Of a DNA stretch of 29,512 nucleotides, positions 16,829-24,300 are shown piece after piece (position 1 is the first letter of the stretch; each line of letters starts with the position of its first letter). A model generated the notes under the pieces. That model was not told where the DNA came from. It did not search any database and was given only the letters and a program-made list of their open reading frames with translations. A program made the position numbers and the translations under genes. This DNA comes from a virus. The DNA lies in the IMG/VR virus record IMGVR_UViG_3300030118_005046, positions 1 to 29,512 of that record. One strand, 5' to 3'.

Positions 16829-18230
16829 ATCCAATCTCCTCCACACCCATGCACTCTGAAATCCCTGCATCGGTCTTGATACCTGTAATCGAACCCATGA
16901 CATACGCGCCTATGTCTCCCCATCCCGACGACAATATGTCCACCGTGACGAACAAGGGCGTGTCAATCTTGATTGCCTCGCCATCAATCATCTTGTATGA
17001 CGCACAGTAATTGTTGAAGTCGAAGTCACTTTCCATCTCACAAACAGGATAGTAATCGAAACCATCTCTCACTCCGAGTTTCCATAACTTCCTCGGCGCA
17101 CCCCCTGTTGTCGAATCAATGACTCGACCAGATAGCACACGGAGGATACGATCTTTGGATACTGGATTCAACAATGCGATTTCCTCGATGGTATTCTCAT
17201 AGGTTAGTATCCCCCTCGCATTGCGAAGTATGAAGGGAAGACCAGACTCAATGTGAGTCCTCGCATGGTAAGGTGCTTCCAACATCGTCATTGATTTCAT
17301 GCCCCACGCGGGTATGTCATTGAATCTGCGTCTGCGCTTTGTGTACGTTGCCTTGGGGTCATCCGGGTTCAGCCAATCAATCAACAGCATGGGATTCTCC
17401 CTATGCTCTGCATAATCCACCAAATACACTCCTTCTGGGAGATTCAAAGATGAAGCCCACCGCTCCATCCATCCATCATCATCTGGTAACTCCTCTCCTG
17501 ATGCACTAAAGCCGACTGTGCCAGAGGGAGAATGATGCAAGGTAGCCCACACTCCCTCGACTATCTCGGCATAGCATCTAGTGAACGCCACAGCGTCCGT
17601 GCTTTCAACCAGATTCGGTGATGGGATTAACAATGGCATATTCGGAATCGGACGTATCTTGTTGTAATTGAAAGACCCCATGTTCAAGTCTCTCACGGTG
17701 TTTCTCAAACCTAGCAGATTCACAGATGTCCTCACATGATGGAATGGTTGGTCGTATGCCATGCCCAACGCTCTAACCACATCTCTTCGCCTGACTGGTG
17801 CGGCCCTTATGCTCAAGCGCATGAACAAGGGATGCAAGTCCCTCTTGTTTATGCGATCGAAGAGAGGGCGTATCAACCATGCTCTAACCTCATTGTCGTC
17901 TGCCTCCAGAATCTTGTGCATCCTATCGACAATCGCTTTGGCGTGTCCCTCTGTGACGACAGTCTCAGACAATGATGTGAGCAGATCGATCGGGTCTGGA
18001 TTAGCCTCGACCTCCTCTGGATACGCATCAGTCAATAGAAAATATATCTCTCTGAAATCCTCATCACTAAGGCGATTGCCCACTCCATTCTTAGGATAGA
18101 AGAATGAAACCACGGACCATGGGTCTGTTGTCTCGGCACGGATATTGTTCGCAACCATCTCTGCTCTGTTTCTGAGTCGGTACAGAGTCATGACTCTCCA
18201 TGTCTCTGCCAGAGATCGGTACTTCAACAA
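16803..18230 (-). CDS. DNA-ligase-like protein lacking the adenylation lysine
   Basis: 475 residues; archaeal ligases are usually longer (about 550-600). Residues about 85-185 resemble the ligase DNA-binding domain: INKRDLHPLFMRLSIRAAP, then VVRALGMAYDQ, then LLGLRNTVRDL. Next come RPIPNMPLLIPSP ('rPi.pMLa') and CYAEIVEGVWATLHH (219-233), aligned with motif I E-Y-K-Y-D-G-x-R. Here the nucleotidyl Lys is Ile, Asp is Glu and Arg is Trp. VGFSASGEELPDD fits 'lfSR.gedlT', and MLLIDWL...KRRRRF fits the 'fDiLyl...eRR' segment. If correct, this is a ligase fold unable to self-adenylate, perhaps a structural or nick-binding protein. Starts at TTG with GGAGGAG 6 bases upstream. An unrelated fold remains possible. 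Confidence 0.4.
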   Translation of the reverse strand: MLKYRSLAETWRVMTLYRLRNRAEMVANNIRAETTDPWSVVSFFYPKNGVGNRLSDEDFREIYFLLTDAYPEEVEANPDPIDLLTSLSETVVTEGHAKAIVDRMHKILEADDNEVRAWLIRPLFDRINKRDLHPLFMRLSIRAAPVRRRDVVRALGMAYDQPFHHVRTSVNLLGLRNTVRDLNMGSFNYNKIRPIPNMPLLIPSPNLVESTDAVAFTRCYAEIVEGVWATLHHSPSGTVGFSASGEELPDDDGWMERWASSLNLPEGVYLVDYAEHRENPMLLIDWLNPDDPKATYTKRRRRFNDIPAWGMKSMTMLEAPYHARTHIESGLPFILRNARGILTYENTIEEIALLNPVSKDRILRVLSGRVIDSTTGGAPRKLWKLGVRDGFDYYPVCEMESDFDFNNYCASYKMIDGEAIKIDTPLFVTVDILSSGWGDIGAYVMGSITGIKTDAGISECMGVEEIGYVEDTESE

Positions 18231-18233
18231 CCG

Positions 18234-18638
18234 TCACTCCTCCTCATCCCTCATCCACCATGCAACGCAGTCTTGGTACAACTCTTCATCACCTATGACA
18301 TCTATGATTATGTCTCTAGCCCAATCTTGAACAAACCACCTGTCCTCGATCCTGCCAAGACTGTCCATGGCCTTCACGCCTCTCCCCAATGTCATCTGAC
18401 CTATGTATTTGAGATAGGAGACTGATACCTTCTTGCCCGTGCAATTGGCTACGATGTATATGCAATCAAAGCAATGAGTAATCGGACTGCGGTTTACCTT
18501 GCTTCTAGTCTTCGACCAGATTTCATAGGAATACTCCGATAGTGACTCATAATCCTCGTCGTCGATAATCTCCCAAATCATCTGAATGAGAGACTTATGC
18601 TCAGACAGGAAGTCGTCGATGGTTTCCCATTTACTCAT
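18234..18638 (-). CDS. Hypothetical acidic helical protein (134 aa)
   Basis: Not recognised. Start at the ATG at 18638, six bases from GAGGG; another ATG lies two codons earlier. Predominantly helical, acidic and Trp-rich (IQMIWEIIDDEDYESL, WFVQDWARDIIIDV, VAWWMRDEEE), with an HCFDC segment near residue 56 and another Cys ten residues on. Its Glu-rich C-terminus is encoded by the ribosome binding site of the ligase-like gene. It overlaps the upstream gene by 8 bases. Confidence 0.6.
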   Translation of the reverse strand: MSKWETIDDFLSEHKSLIQMIWEIIDDEDYESLSEYSYEIWSKTRSKVNRSPITHCFDCIYIVANCTGKKVSVSYLKYIGQMTLGRGVKAMDSLGRIEDRWFVQDWARDIIIDVIGDEELYQDCVAWWMRDEEE

Positions 18639-18924
18639 CAACATCCCTCAAGGAGTCCTTCTCCACGACAATCCACACGTCATCATCCTCGACTAGATCC
18701 GAGAGCGCATCTCTCAATGCCCTAGCCTCAGTCCTGTTCAGAAAGAAACCGGCCTTGGTATAACCAGTCCAACCTGTTTTCGATGGCACGATACGACGCA
18801 TTCTCACGTTGAGCATACGTCCATCAAAAGCATTCGATGTTATGACGTGCAACTCTTCACCGGGATGACAAGTCGTTTCGATTTCATCATGGATGACGTT
18901 CTGGTAGTCATGCTCTCTAGTCAT
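18631..18924 (-). CDS. Small protein with PC4-like pattern (97 aa)
   Basis: Residues about 24-75 alternate strands (ELHVITSNAF, RMLNVRMRRIV) and then read TKAGFFLNRTEARALRDAL. This resembles the PC4/p15 single-strand-binding pattern 'vdiR......TkkGi.L...e...L'. If so, it would bind single-stranded or melted DNA during replication or transcription. The resemblance is by eye and modest. GGAGG lies 6 bases before the ATG, within the end of the preceding gene. The acidic tail (EDDDVWIVVEKDSLRDVDE) could mimic DNA or bind a partner. Confidence 0.4.
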   Translation of the reverse strand: MTREHDYQNVIHDEIETTCHPGEELHVITSNAFDGRMLNVRMRRIVPSKTGWTGYTKAGFFLNRTEARALRDALSDLVEDDDVWIVVEKDSLRDVDE

Positions 18925-18925
18925 C

Positions 18926-19174
18926 TCATTCCTCCGAATCCTTTCCTATTATTTTGAACATCTCCGCAACAACCTTTCTCCCATCTTTTCTTCTGGCGAT
19001 CAGTTTTTTGATTCTGTAAAATGAATCAACCATTTCCTCAATGACGAAATTGACCCATGCGGTATCATACTCCTCGCGTATTTCACCGCCCTCAAAGACC
19101 GCCAAACATTCATCCATTAATTCACCTAATTGTTCCTCTTCTAATGTTACTTTGACTTCATCTTTCCAACCCAT
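18926..19174 (-). CDS. Hypothetical acidic helical protein (82 aa)
   Basis: Not recognised. The ATG at 19174 is chosen because GGAGGA lies seven bases upstream, whereas the ATG two codons earlier abuts that site. Acidic in the first half (VTLEEEQLGELMDECLAVFE) and basic in the second (RIKKLIARRKDGRKVVAEMF), all helical. One cysteine. Probably a small protein-protein interaction module, but nothing identifies a partner. Confidence 0.6.
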   Translation of the reverse strand: MGWKDEVKVTLEEEQLGELMDECLAVFEGGEIREEYDTAWVNFVIEEMVDSFYRIKKLIARRKDGRKVVAEMFKIIGKDSEE

Positions 19175-19176
19175 GC

Positions 19177-19680
19177 TCATTCCTCCTCTGATAGTATCTG
19201 CTTTATCCTAGCCCCTCTGTCATCCATTACCACATGGAGATTATCCCAAGCCTTTGTGAATCCTTGTTTGCCACAGGTCGGGCATTTTCTATCTGTTATC
19301 TGAATCATTATCTTGCCGGGTTCAGGCGGCTCTATCCTGACTATGGTTCCACATTGCTTTGAGCATACCGCCGCCTCCCCATACCTGTCCTCTGGTATGT
19401 TCAAGACCTCTCCCTCTTGGTTCCATGCCTTCTCGATTGCAAGCCCCACTTCCCAACCAATGTGCTTACCCAACTCGACTAGGTACTCATGGTCGTCGAA
19501 CAGGGTCCGAGATTCCTTTGTCATCTTATGAGTGGGCAGAGCGGCATACAACTCGACGAGGACTATCTGGTTCTCCCCGGTTCTCTCATAGACACCGAGG
19601 TCTGGGACGATCCACCGTCCCCCCTCCGCCAGACCACCCCACAATTGGATGGCCCATATGCAATCCTCCTCAGTAATCAT
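19177..19680 (-). CDS. Zinc-ribbon protein with alpha/beta N-terminal domain (167 aa)
   Basis: The N-terminal 95 residues are alpha/beta: WIVPDLGVYERTG, then QIVLVELYAAL and a long helix. They loosely recall a PD-(D/E)XK core ('PD....vvvEvk'), but the Lys is absent (ELY), so nuclease activity is not claimed. The C-terminal part has a zinc ribbon: C106 and C110 (CSKQC), then CPTC near residue 134. It ends in Glu codons forming the ribosome binding site of the next gene. Start overlaps the small zinc gene upstream by 11 bases. Confidence 0.6.
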   Translation of the reverse strand: MITEEDCIWAIQLWGGLAEGGRWIVPDLGVYERTGENQIVLVELYAALPTHKMTKESRTLFDDHEYLVELGKHIGWEVGLAIEKAWNQEGEVLNIPEDRYGEAAVCSKQCGTIVRIEPPEPGKIMIQITDRKCPTCGKQGFTKAWDNLHVVMDDRGARIKQILSEEE

Positions 19681-19834
19681 TCGGATCCCACTCCCACTTC
19701 TTGCACATGGGACACGCTAGAGTCCCTTGCATCCTACTCTTCATGATGTTCTTTCTCCTCTTGCTCTTTGTCATTCTCACACCGCATCCTTCACACCACA
19801 CCTGATACGCATATACATCCTCATCATCGGTCAC
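19670..19834 (-). CDS. Small zinc-ribbon protein (54 aa, GTG start)
   Basis: Short gene recovered by reading between neighbours. The GTG start forms a GTGA overlap with the preceding stop, with GGAGGGG just upstream. The product has WCEGCG near residue 13 and CPMCKKWEW near residue 41, a clean four-cysteine zinc ribbon around a basic stretch (TKSKRRKNIMKSR). Nucleic-acid or RNA polymerase binding is plausible, as for other small viral zinc ribbons. Confidence 0.7.
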   Translation of the reverse strand: MTDDEDVYAYQVWCEGCGVRMTKSKRRKNIMKSRMQGTLACPMCKKWEWDPNDY

Positions 19835-20151
19835 AGAATCCCCTCCAACTCTGAATCACTCAGATGCTTGGCAGACTGTAACCACCTCCTCACACGGAAG
19901 CCCACTCCCTCGGTTCTTTCCTTGTCATAGCGAGACAGCCAATCCTCTGCAATCCTCAAACGTGAGTCGATTATGTCTAACTTCTCTGCCTTCTCTATCC
20001 CAGACCACTCTTGATACTCAGACGTGGCGAGTAAAGCCCCCCTCTCTGCTCTGATCTCAGCCATCAATTCGTTCCATGGTGCGGACAGCATTCTATATCG
20101 CCTCTCTATGGCATATGCCCTTCCCTTTGGGTCGTTCATGCCAATGTCCAT
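19831..20151 (-). CDS. Hypothetical coiled-coil-like protein (106 aa)
   Basis: Not recognised. Almost entirely helical and highly charged (RAYAIERRYRMLSA, WNELMAEIRAERGALL, KLDIIDSRLRIAEDWL). No good ribosome binding site precedes either the ATG at 20151 or the ATG at 20139. A TTATAC box at 20163-20168 lies about 26 bases from the second ATG, the spacing of a leaderless archaeal promoter, so this gene may start at 20139 from its own transcript. It follows a 28-base gap, one of the larger gaps in the train. Confidence 0.55.
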   Translation of the reverse strand: MDIGMNDPKGRAYAIERRYRMLSAPWNELMAEIRAERGALLATSEYQEWSGIEKAEKLDIIDSRLRIAEDWLSRYDKERTEGVGFRVRRWLQSAKHLSDSELEGIL

Positions 20152-20179
20152 CGCGGTTTACGGTATAACCCCGCCTCTC

Positions 20180-20674
20180 TCATAACCAATCAGGCATCGA
20201 ATCATCGAAGTCGTCTGGCGATGGGCCAAAGAAGTCAGACGGCACTATTCGGACAGCAAACAAGTCGTCTAAATCCAATTGAATGGGATGCCATCCTCTT
20301 CTCTCAAGCATAGAGTCCACATAATTCAGAATCGTTGAGTCCTTCTCCACCAATTCCAGAGTGTCTCCTGCAATCACATCATGGGAAATCCAACCAACCC
20401 TTCCGGTATCGACCTCGATCACACCAAAATGCCTGTCTGGCAACTTGAGAGGAAGTGCGTCTTTGGAGAACATATTCTCTGCAAGCCTGACATTCTGCAT
20501 TATGATGATTGATGATCTGATGTCCCATGGTTGTCCGTCAGCAGTTTCTCCCTCATCGGAACCCGCATAGCCATCGTCGCTAATCACAGTAAGGCTTGGC
20601 ATGACCCAACGAGCGAGTGCGTACTCAAAGCCGGGTTTAGGGGCATCAGGAAGGTTGTCCTTTTCGATTCTCAT
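20180..20674 (-). CDS. Hypothetical acidic protein (164 aa)
   Basis: Not recognised. ATGA overlap with the preceding gene and GGGAG upstream. Acidic, with strands such as FGVIEVDTGRVGWISHDVI and TLELVEKD, and a repeated Asp-rich end (SPDDFDDSMPDWL). No Cys, no membrane segment. The short segment VDTGRVGWI is typical of small beta-barrels, but this is not enough to name a family. Confidence 0.6.
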   Translation of the reverse strand: MRIEKDNLPDAPKPGFEYALARWVMPSLTVISDDGYAGSDEGETADGQPWDIRSSIIIMQNVRLAENMFSKDALPLKLPDRHFGVIEVDTGRVGWISHDVIAGDTLELVEKDSTILNYVDSMLERRGWHPIQLDLDDLFAVRIVPSDFFGPSPDDFDDSMPDWL

Positions 20675-20934
20675 TGGTTCTCCCTCATCATCTTAATCAG
20701 TATGTCATACGCCTTCTTGGCAGGGGCATTGATGACTACCGGGTCAGGATCATCGGCAGTCCTGTGTATCGTCCACTCGGTAGTGTCCACGCCGTTACCG
20801 GGAGTCATGGTCATGGAGTGTGGTGGGCGTCCAAATAGGAACTGTGCGCCTACCCAGACGTTCTTGGCCTTCTTGCGTGTCCTTCCGGGGCATCTAGTGA
20901 ACTCAGTTACCCTTGGCCCTTTGTTGAAAGCCAT
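20671..20934 (-). CDS. Hypothetical protein (87 aa)
   Basis: Not recognised. The ATG at 20934 is seven bases from GGAGG; a GTG two codons earlier is the alternative. Basic N-terminal half with FTRCPGRTRKKAKNVWVGA and a hydrophobic FLFGRPP, then WTIHRTADDPDPVVINAP and a terminal helix. One Cys only. Overlaps the following gene by ATGA. Confidence 0.55.
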   Translation of the reverse strand: MAFNKGPRVTEFTRCPGRTRKKAKNVWVGAQFLFGRPPHSMTMTPGNGVDTTEWTIHRTADDPDPVVINAPAKKAYDILIKMMRENQ

Positions 20935-20936
20935 GC

Positions 20937-21095
20937 TCACTCCTCCAACACGAACAGGATGCCTGTATTCTTGAAATACTCTAACATCTCAATCGCTATC
21001 ATACACTCTCTATAAGTGAGATAAGGCAAATACTCAACCGTTTTACTCAATAGAGTCTCTCTGCCTCTCTTTACTATATCTGGAATGTCAGTCAT
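20937..21095 (-). CDS. Small helical protein (52 aa)
   Basis: Short gene recovered between two longer ones. GAGGAGGAG, encoding the Glu run at the end of the upstream gene, precedes the ATG by six bases. Its own last codons (GAG GAG TGA) form the ribosome binding site of the next gene. The product is helical and amphipathic (DIVKRGRETLLSKTVEYL, then YRECMIAIEMLEYF). No recognised domain. Confidence 0.65.
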   Translation of the reverse strand: MTDIPDIVKRGRETLLSKTVEYLPYLTYRECMIAIEMLEYFKNTGILFVLEE

Positions 21096-21096
21096 A

Positions 21097-21321
21097 TCAC
21101 TCCTCCTCCTCTTTCTTGGCGGTGATTACCCTACCGAAGTGATCGCCCATGTAAACGTGATTTGAGGAGCAAATCGCGCCGACCTTCTCAGTCAGTTTCA
21201 TGCTCAACCCGTAGTTAGCCATCAGTTGGGCCAAGTCCTCCATGAGATCCGGCACTCTGTCTCTGCGAAAGGACGCGACGTTCCTTAGAGTGATTTTGAT
21301 TCCTACCCAATCTCCCATCAT
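21097..21321 (-). CDS. Hypothetical protein (74 aa)
   Basis: Not recognised. ATGA overlap with the preceding gene and GGAG upstream. Pattern of strand (WVGIKITLRNV), helix (VPDLMEDLAQLMANYG), then strand (VGAICSSNHVYMGD) and a Lys/Glu tail ending in four Glu, which encode the next gene's ribosome binding site. Small alpha/beta protein of unknown role. Confidence 0.6.
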   Translation of the reverse strand: MMGDWVGIKITLRNVASFRRDRVPDLMEDLAQLMANYGLSMKLTEKVGAICSSNHVYMGDHFGRVITAKKEEEE

Positions 21322-21626
21322 GCCATCTCCTGTCTTGCGATTATCTCTCGGTGAAACTCGTCGCCCATCTTGGTAATCAACTCACGGAGAATCTCCCTAG
21401 ACTCTGATGCTTGACCGTCCTCTATTCGTTCTGAGATTCTAGTTAGGATTTCCACCAACGAATTGAAACGAGGGTTGTGTTCGATTTGCTTGATGGTGTT
21501 GTCAATGACCCGAATGGCATTCCCATGCTGATCCTGTCCTAGCCATGAGTACGCGACTAGCATCAGACCTGATACTGCACGTTCCATTCCTCTTACGGCA
21601 TCATAGGCACGATCGATGGGATTCAT
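21318..21626 (-). CDS. Hypothetical helical protein (102 aa)
   Basis: Not recognised. GGAGGTG, formed by the last codons of the upstream zinc-finger gene, precedes the ATG. All-helical with alternating hydrophobic and charged faces (YDAVRGMERAVSGLML, SLVEILTRISERIEDG, SREILRELITKMGDEF). The first helix could associate with a membrane only weakly. No Cys. Confidence 0.6.
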   Translation of the reverse strand: MNPIDRAYDAVRGMERAVSGLMLVAYSWLGQDQHGNAIRVIDNTIKQIEHNPRFNSLVEILTRISERIEDGQASESREILRELITKMGDEFHREIIARQEMA

Positions 21627-21781
21627 GCTTCCACCTCCTCACACGCGCACCTCTCGCCACCCCACTCCTCCTCGCGGTGGTCTGGGATGATTGGATGGTC
21701 GCAGATTGGGCAGTCACATAGATCAGTAACCCATGCGGGCAGGTACTCCTCTGGGTGCTGTGGGTAGTCTGAGTCCTTCAT
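21623..21781 (-). CDS. Small zinc-finger protein (52 aa)
   Basis: Short gene recovered by reading. Start overlaps the upstream stop as TGATG. GGGG lies nearby, but the ribosome binding site is weak, so it probably depends on coupling. The product is acidic and carries CDCPIC near residue 22 and CAC near residue 45, with nearby His residues as alternative ligands. One zinc site is likely. It differs from most zinc proteins here in being acidic rather than basic. Confidence 0.65.
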   Translation of the reverse strand: MKDSDYPQHPEEYLPAWVTDLCDCPICDHPIIPDHREEEWGGERCACEEVEA

Positions 21782-21981
21782 CAAAATCCCCTCTTTGGTA
21801 ATAGTGCGTTTACTTCTTTTATTATTTCTCGGACGTGAATTATTTCGCTTGTTTCCATCTCATCAACCCTGTCAGCGAACACATCAAAGGAATCATCCTC
21901 ATGATAAAGCCATCTTATTTTTCCCAGAATACTCTCCAACTCATCTCGCAATCTGCCTACTGCTATTTTTCTGCTTGGCAT
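21781..21981 (-). CDS. Hypothetical protein (66 aa)
   Basis: Not recognised. GGAGG lies nine bases before the ATG, in the last codons of the upstream gene. Helical, with a basic start (MPSRKIAVGRLRDELES) and an acidic centre (YHEDDSFDVFADRVDEME). No Cys. Coupled to the next gene by TGATG. Confidence 0.6.
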   Translation of the reverse strand: MPSRKIAVGRLRDELESILGKIRWLYHEDDSFDVFADRVDEMETSEIIHVREIIKEVNALLPKRGF

Positions 21982-21985
21982 CTTA

Positions 21986-22354
21986 TCACGCCTCCACCGC
22001 TACGACATCAATGTAGTGCATGATGTCCTCTTCCTCTCTCAAGGCAGGGGTATCCATCACAATGACATTGCCCGCAATGAGTTTTTCAGTCATGAGGACA
22101 TTGGTGAAAAGCAATTTCTGGAAGTATGTTACGAAACGTGCATTGGTCTGGAACTTATCACTCAACGAGGCCATCTCATTTGCAAAGATGATGTGTCCGG
22201 GGATGGGTATCTTTTCGATCGGACCCTCAACGAATCCCTGCAATTCCTCTAACGTGAAGTCCTCCCCATCTTTGGGTTCGACCTCGACAATGGGATGAGG
22301 ATAGGCCTCGCTTCGCTGATAGAATATCCATGCCTTCTTTGGTAAGTCACCCAT
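21986..22354 (-). CDS. DUF3846-like protein (122 aa)
   Basis: The order FTLEELQGFVEGPIEKIPIPG, then a FANEMASLSDKFQTNARFV segment, then LIAGNVIVMD matches the DUF3846 pattern: 'LeeLQ..VgG.iE.v', 'vNE.gk....N..A', 'i.Gdvvv'. That family is widespread in phages and plasmids, and its function is not established. Length fits. GAGGAGGAG upstream is encoded by the end of the previous small gene. Confidence 0.65.
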   Translation of the reverse strand: MGDLPKKAWIFYQRSEAYPHPIVEVEPKDGEDFTLEELQGFVEGPIEKIPIPGHIIFANEMASLSDKFQTNARFVTYFQKLLFTNVLMTEKLIAGNVIVMDTPALREEEDIMHYIDVVAVEA

Positions 22355-22355
22355 G

Positions 22356-22505
22356 CTACTCCTCCTCCTGATCTAGTAGTGCCTCGACGCGATTCTTCGC
22401 TAGTGCCTTGGCACTCATGATGTGAGGCGGGTCTGCCTTGCGTCGTGCCTTGAATTTCATGTTGTAGCGGTATCTCTGTGCGGCTCTCTGTCTGCTGTTA
22501 GGCAT
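22356..22505 (-). CDS. Small basic protein (49 aa)
   Basis: Short gene recovered between neighbours. GGAGGAG-TGACC-ATG places a strong ribosome binding site, and its own Glu-rich end supplies the site for the next gene. Strongly basic N-terminus (SRQRAAQRYRYNMKFKARRK), then a helix and QEEE. Probably nucleic-acid binding; no family recognised. Confidence 0.65.
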   Translation of the reverse strand: MPNSRQRAAQRYRYNMKFKARRKADPPHIMSAKALAKNRVEALLDQEEE

Positions 22506-22507
22506 GG

Positions 22508-22825
22508 TCACTCCTCCTCCCTATCTGCGTATGAGGGTATATCAAGCACCTGATTGACCCCTGCCAACATCCTATCGACGAAGGCATTCCTCTCTGCTCG
22601 ATCCGCGCCCTTGAGAGTGTATATCGCCGTGCCGTATCTGTTCTTGACCGTGTATCTCAGTCCTGTCCTCGACTTGATTACAGTCACACCAGTAATAGGG
22701 TCGGACCACTTCAAGGGCTTCTTCAACTCATGAGTGCCGTACTTCTCTCCTGATGCCATCAGGATGTATTTCTCCCCGGTCTGCTCTGCTTGGATGTATC
22801 CGTACCGATCGTATGTGTATGACAT
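22508..22825 (-). CDS. Hypothetical beta-rich protein (105 aa)
   Basis: Not recognised. Starts directly after the previous TGA. Tyr-rich strands (YTYDRYGYIQAEQTGEKYIL, VTVIKSRTGLRYTVKN, TAIYTLKG) and a C-terminal helix ending in Glu codons. The repeated G-x-x-Y pattern suggests a small beta-barrel or sheet. No Cys. Confidence 0.6.
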   Translation of the reverse strand: MSYTYDRYGYIQAEQTGEKYILMASGEKYGTHELKKPLKWSDPITGVTVIKSRTGLRYTVKNRYGTAIYTLKGADRAERNAFVDRMLAGVNQVLDIPSYADREEE

Positions 22826-22927
22826 TCACTCGACCTCCTTCACATAGACGATTTTGTAATCAACTTCTTTTCCGTGTGATGATACTTTGAGTATGTAATT
22901 GTCCTCGGTCATTTCTATTGTCACCAT
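22826..22927 (-). CDS. Mini-protein (33 aa)
   Basis: Tiny gene recovered in the gap between two longer ones. Its ATG follows the previous TGA without spacing, and its own TGA is followed at once by the next ATG. It reads as one beta-sheet-like segment (NYILKVSSHGKEVDYKIVYV). A ribosome binding site is weak (GGGGGACGAG). The exact gap-filling geometry is the main support. Confidence 0.5.
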   Translation of the reverse strand: MVTIEMTEDNYILKVSSHGKEVDYKIVYVKEVE

Positions 22928-23941
22928 TCACTCGTCCCCCATCCAATTGTAGCGGCAGGAGCGACCGCTCGCTCCGTTGGTGACAATCCAACCTGCCTTG
23001 AGTAGTGCGTCGAAGCGTGGCCTCCAGTCGTCGTCGTTGAGGCCTAACTCCGCCATGCCCTTGCGTACTGCACCGATAGTCAGGTCGCCTAGAGACAGGA
23101 CGCTACTGAGCGCGTCCGTAATCTGCTCCCTCTGCTTGACTATGGCGGAGAATGCGGGGGCGTCACCCTCGACCCCCACACCCTCCTCGGATGTGATGGA
23201 CTGAACAGTCTGTCCCTCTCCTCCCATGACTACTATGCTAGGAGGCATCTCCTCGGTCGGGTGAACAACCGGATCCGAGGTGGGTGACTCATGGGTTGGA
23301 GTAGCAATGATGTCTGATCTTGTGACTGGACTAGCGACTGGTGTCTCTAGTCCCTCGACGGTAACGCTGACGTTGGTCTGAATCGTACCCTTGGAACGGG
23401 ACTTGACTCTGCGTGTGAGTGATTCAACCATAGCGTCTATGCGCTCCTTGTCTTGGATGTCTGGCAACTGTGCCTTGTCTATGGATGTGCGACCAGACTC
23501 GTTAGTGACCATGGCCTCGTCCTGAACCTCGTTCAGCAAGTTCACTACCTCCTGAACCCTGTCCATGTTGCCGCCGAATGCGTGACGCAGACTGGCAATC
23601 AAGAAGGAGTAATTGTATTTGTGATCTAGAGCCATGGTCGTCGTGACATCGCTCTTGCCCACGGGTATCACGACTGATGGCTTGTCGTCCTCTGCTTGGC
23701 GGACCTTGAGTGTGACACCATTCACAGTCACCTCCAAGTCCGTCTGCCCGACAGTCCTCAATGGGTTCATGCCCTTACGCTCCTCTTGTGAGAAGTAAAC
23801 GCGCTCACCCGTGACTTCCATCTGCTCATGGATGAGTCTCTTCACCTCTGCACCTATCGGTTCCAGAGCGATCAACTCAACGGGTATGTTACCCTCACCA
23901 AACTGTTCTTTCAACTGCTTTCCTATCTTTGCTTTGCTCAT
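22928..23941 (-). CDS. Hypothetical protein with C-terminal winged-helix-like domain (337 aa)
   Basis: Not recognised as a whole. N-terminal 190 residues: alpha/beta with LEVTVNGVTLKVRQAEDD and a helical part (MDRVQEVVNLLNEVQDEAMV). Residues about 190-265 are a Thr/Pro/Ser/Glu linker (TPTHESPTSDPVVHPTEE). The last 65 residues look like a winged helix: SLGDLTIGAVRKGMAELGL, then WRPRFDALLKAGWIVT and a final strand pair. It may be a regulator or DNA-binding protein. GGAG upstream of the ATG, and a 58-base gap before it. Confidence 0.6.
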   Translation of the reverse strand: MSKAKIGKQLKEQFGEGNIPVELIALEPIGAEVKRLIHEQMEVTGERVYFSQEERKGMNPLRTVGQTDLEVTVNGVTLKVRQAEDDKPSVVIPVGKSDVTTTMALDHKYNYSFLIASLRHAFGGNMDRVQEVVNLLNEVQDEAMVTNESGRTSIDKAQLPDIQDKERIDAMVESLTRRVKSRSKGTIQTNVSVTVEGLETPVASPVTRSDIIATPTHESPTSDPVVHPTEEMPPSIVVMGGEGQTVQSITSEEGVGVEGDAPAFSAIVKQREQITDALSSVLSLGDLTIGAVRKGMAELGLNDDDWRPRFDALLKAGWIVTNGASGRSCRYNWMGDE

Positions 23942-23999
23942 TCTATTGTCTCCTAGCCCTCATCGGGGAATACTTCATGAGTGGGGGTAGTATTTGAAC

Positions 24000-24158
24000 C
24001 TACTTCCGCTTGTGATATGCGACCATACCAGATCGCTTCTCCTTCATGTTCAACAGGTAGCACTTGCCACAGTACCATCTCTTGCGAGTCGCTTGCGAGA
24101 CTGATGATTTGGTATTCCTAGTATTGATGTCCTTTCTGCACCTGAAACACACGGGCAT
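24000..24158 (-). CDS. Small basic zinc-ribbon protein (52 aa)
   Basis: Short gene recovered by reading. CFRC near residue 4 and CGKC near residue 30 form a four-cysteine zinc site; the rest is basic (QATRKRWY, MKEKRSG, YHKRK). No strong ribosome binding site is visible upstream. The region directly after its stop resembles a tRNA T-arm but does not form a tRNA. Confidence 0.65.
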   Translation of the reverse strand: MPVCFRCRKDINTRNTKSSVSQATRKRWYCGKCYLLNMKEKRSGMVAYHKRK

Positions 24159-24180
24159 GATTAGCAAAGGGGCGTTTCGC

Positions 24181-24300
24181 TTATGATTGCTCCTCTGGTA
24201 TCGTCCATGGCCTCTGGTTCAGACAAACCTCGCAGTATATCTCTCTCTTGAAGAATACGTTCCTCATCCTGCATCTCTGGCATAGGGGCAATGTAGCCAT
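24181..24300 (-). CDS. Small zinc-finger protein (39 aa)
   Basis: The ATG at 24300 immediately follows the stop of the upstream gene, whose last codons supply AAGGAG. The product has LCQRC near residue 7 and CEVC near residue 23, a compact zinc site. Another overlapping frame of similar length lacks Cys pairs and has no ribosome binding site, so this frame is preferred. Probably nucleic-acid binding. Confidence 0.7.
   Translation of the reverse strand: MATLPLCQRCRMRNVFFKREIYCEVCLNQRPWTIPEEQS

Noticed and set aside
23976-24003. tRNA-like T-arm on the leftward strand (GTAGGTTCAAATACTAC followed by CCCCCAC)
   Set aside because: The G53-C61 pair is missing, no acceptor, D-arm or anticodon partner is found upstream, and the upstream bases code for a zinc-ribbon protein. 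A degenerate att site is conceivable but unsupported.
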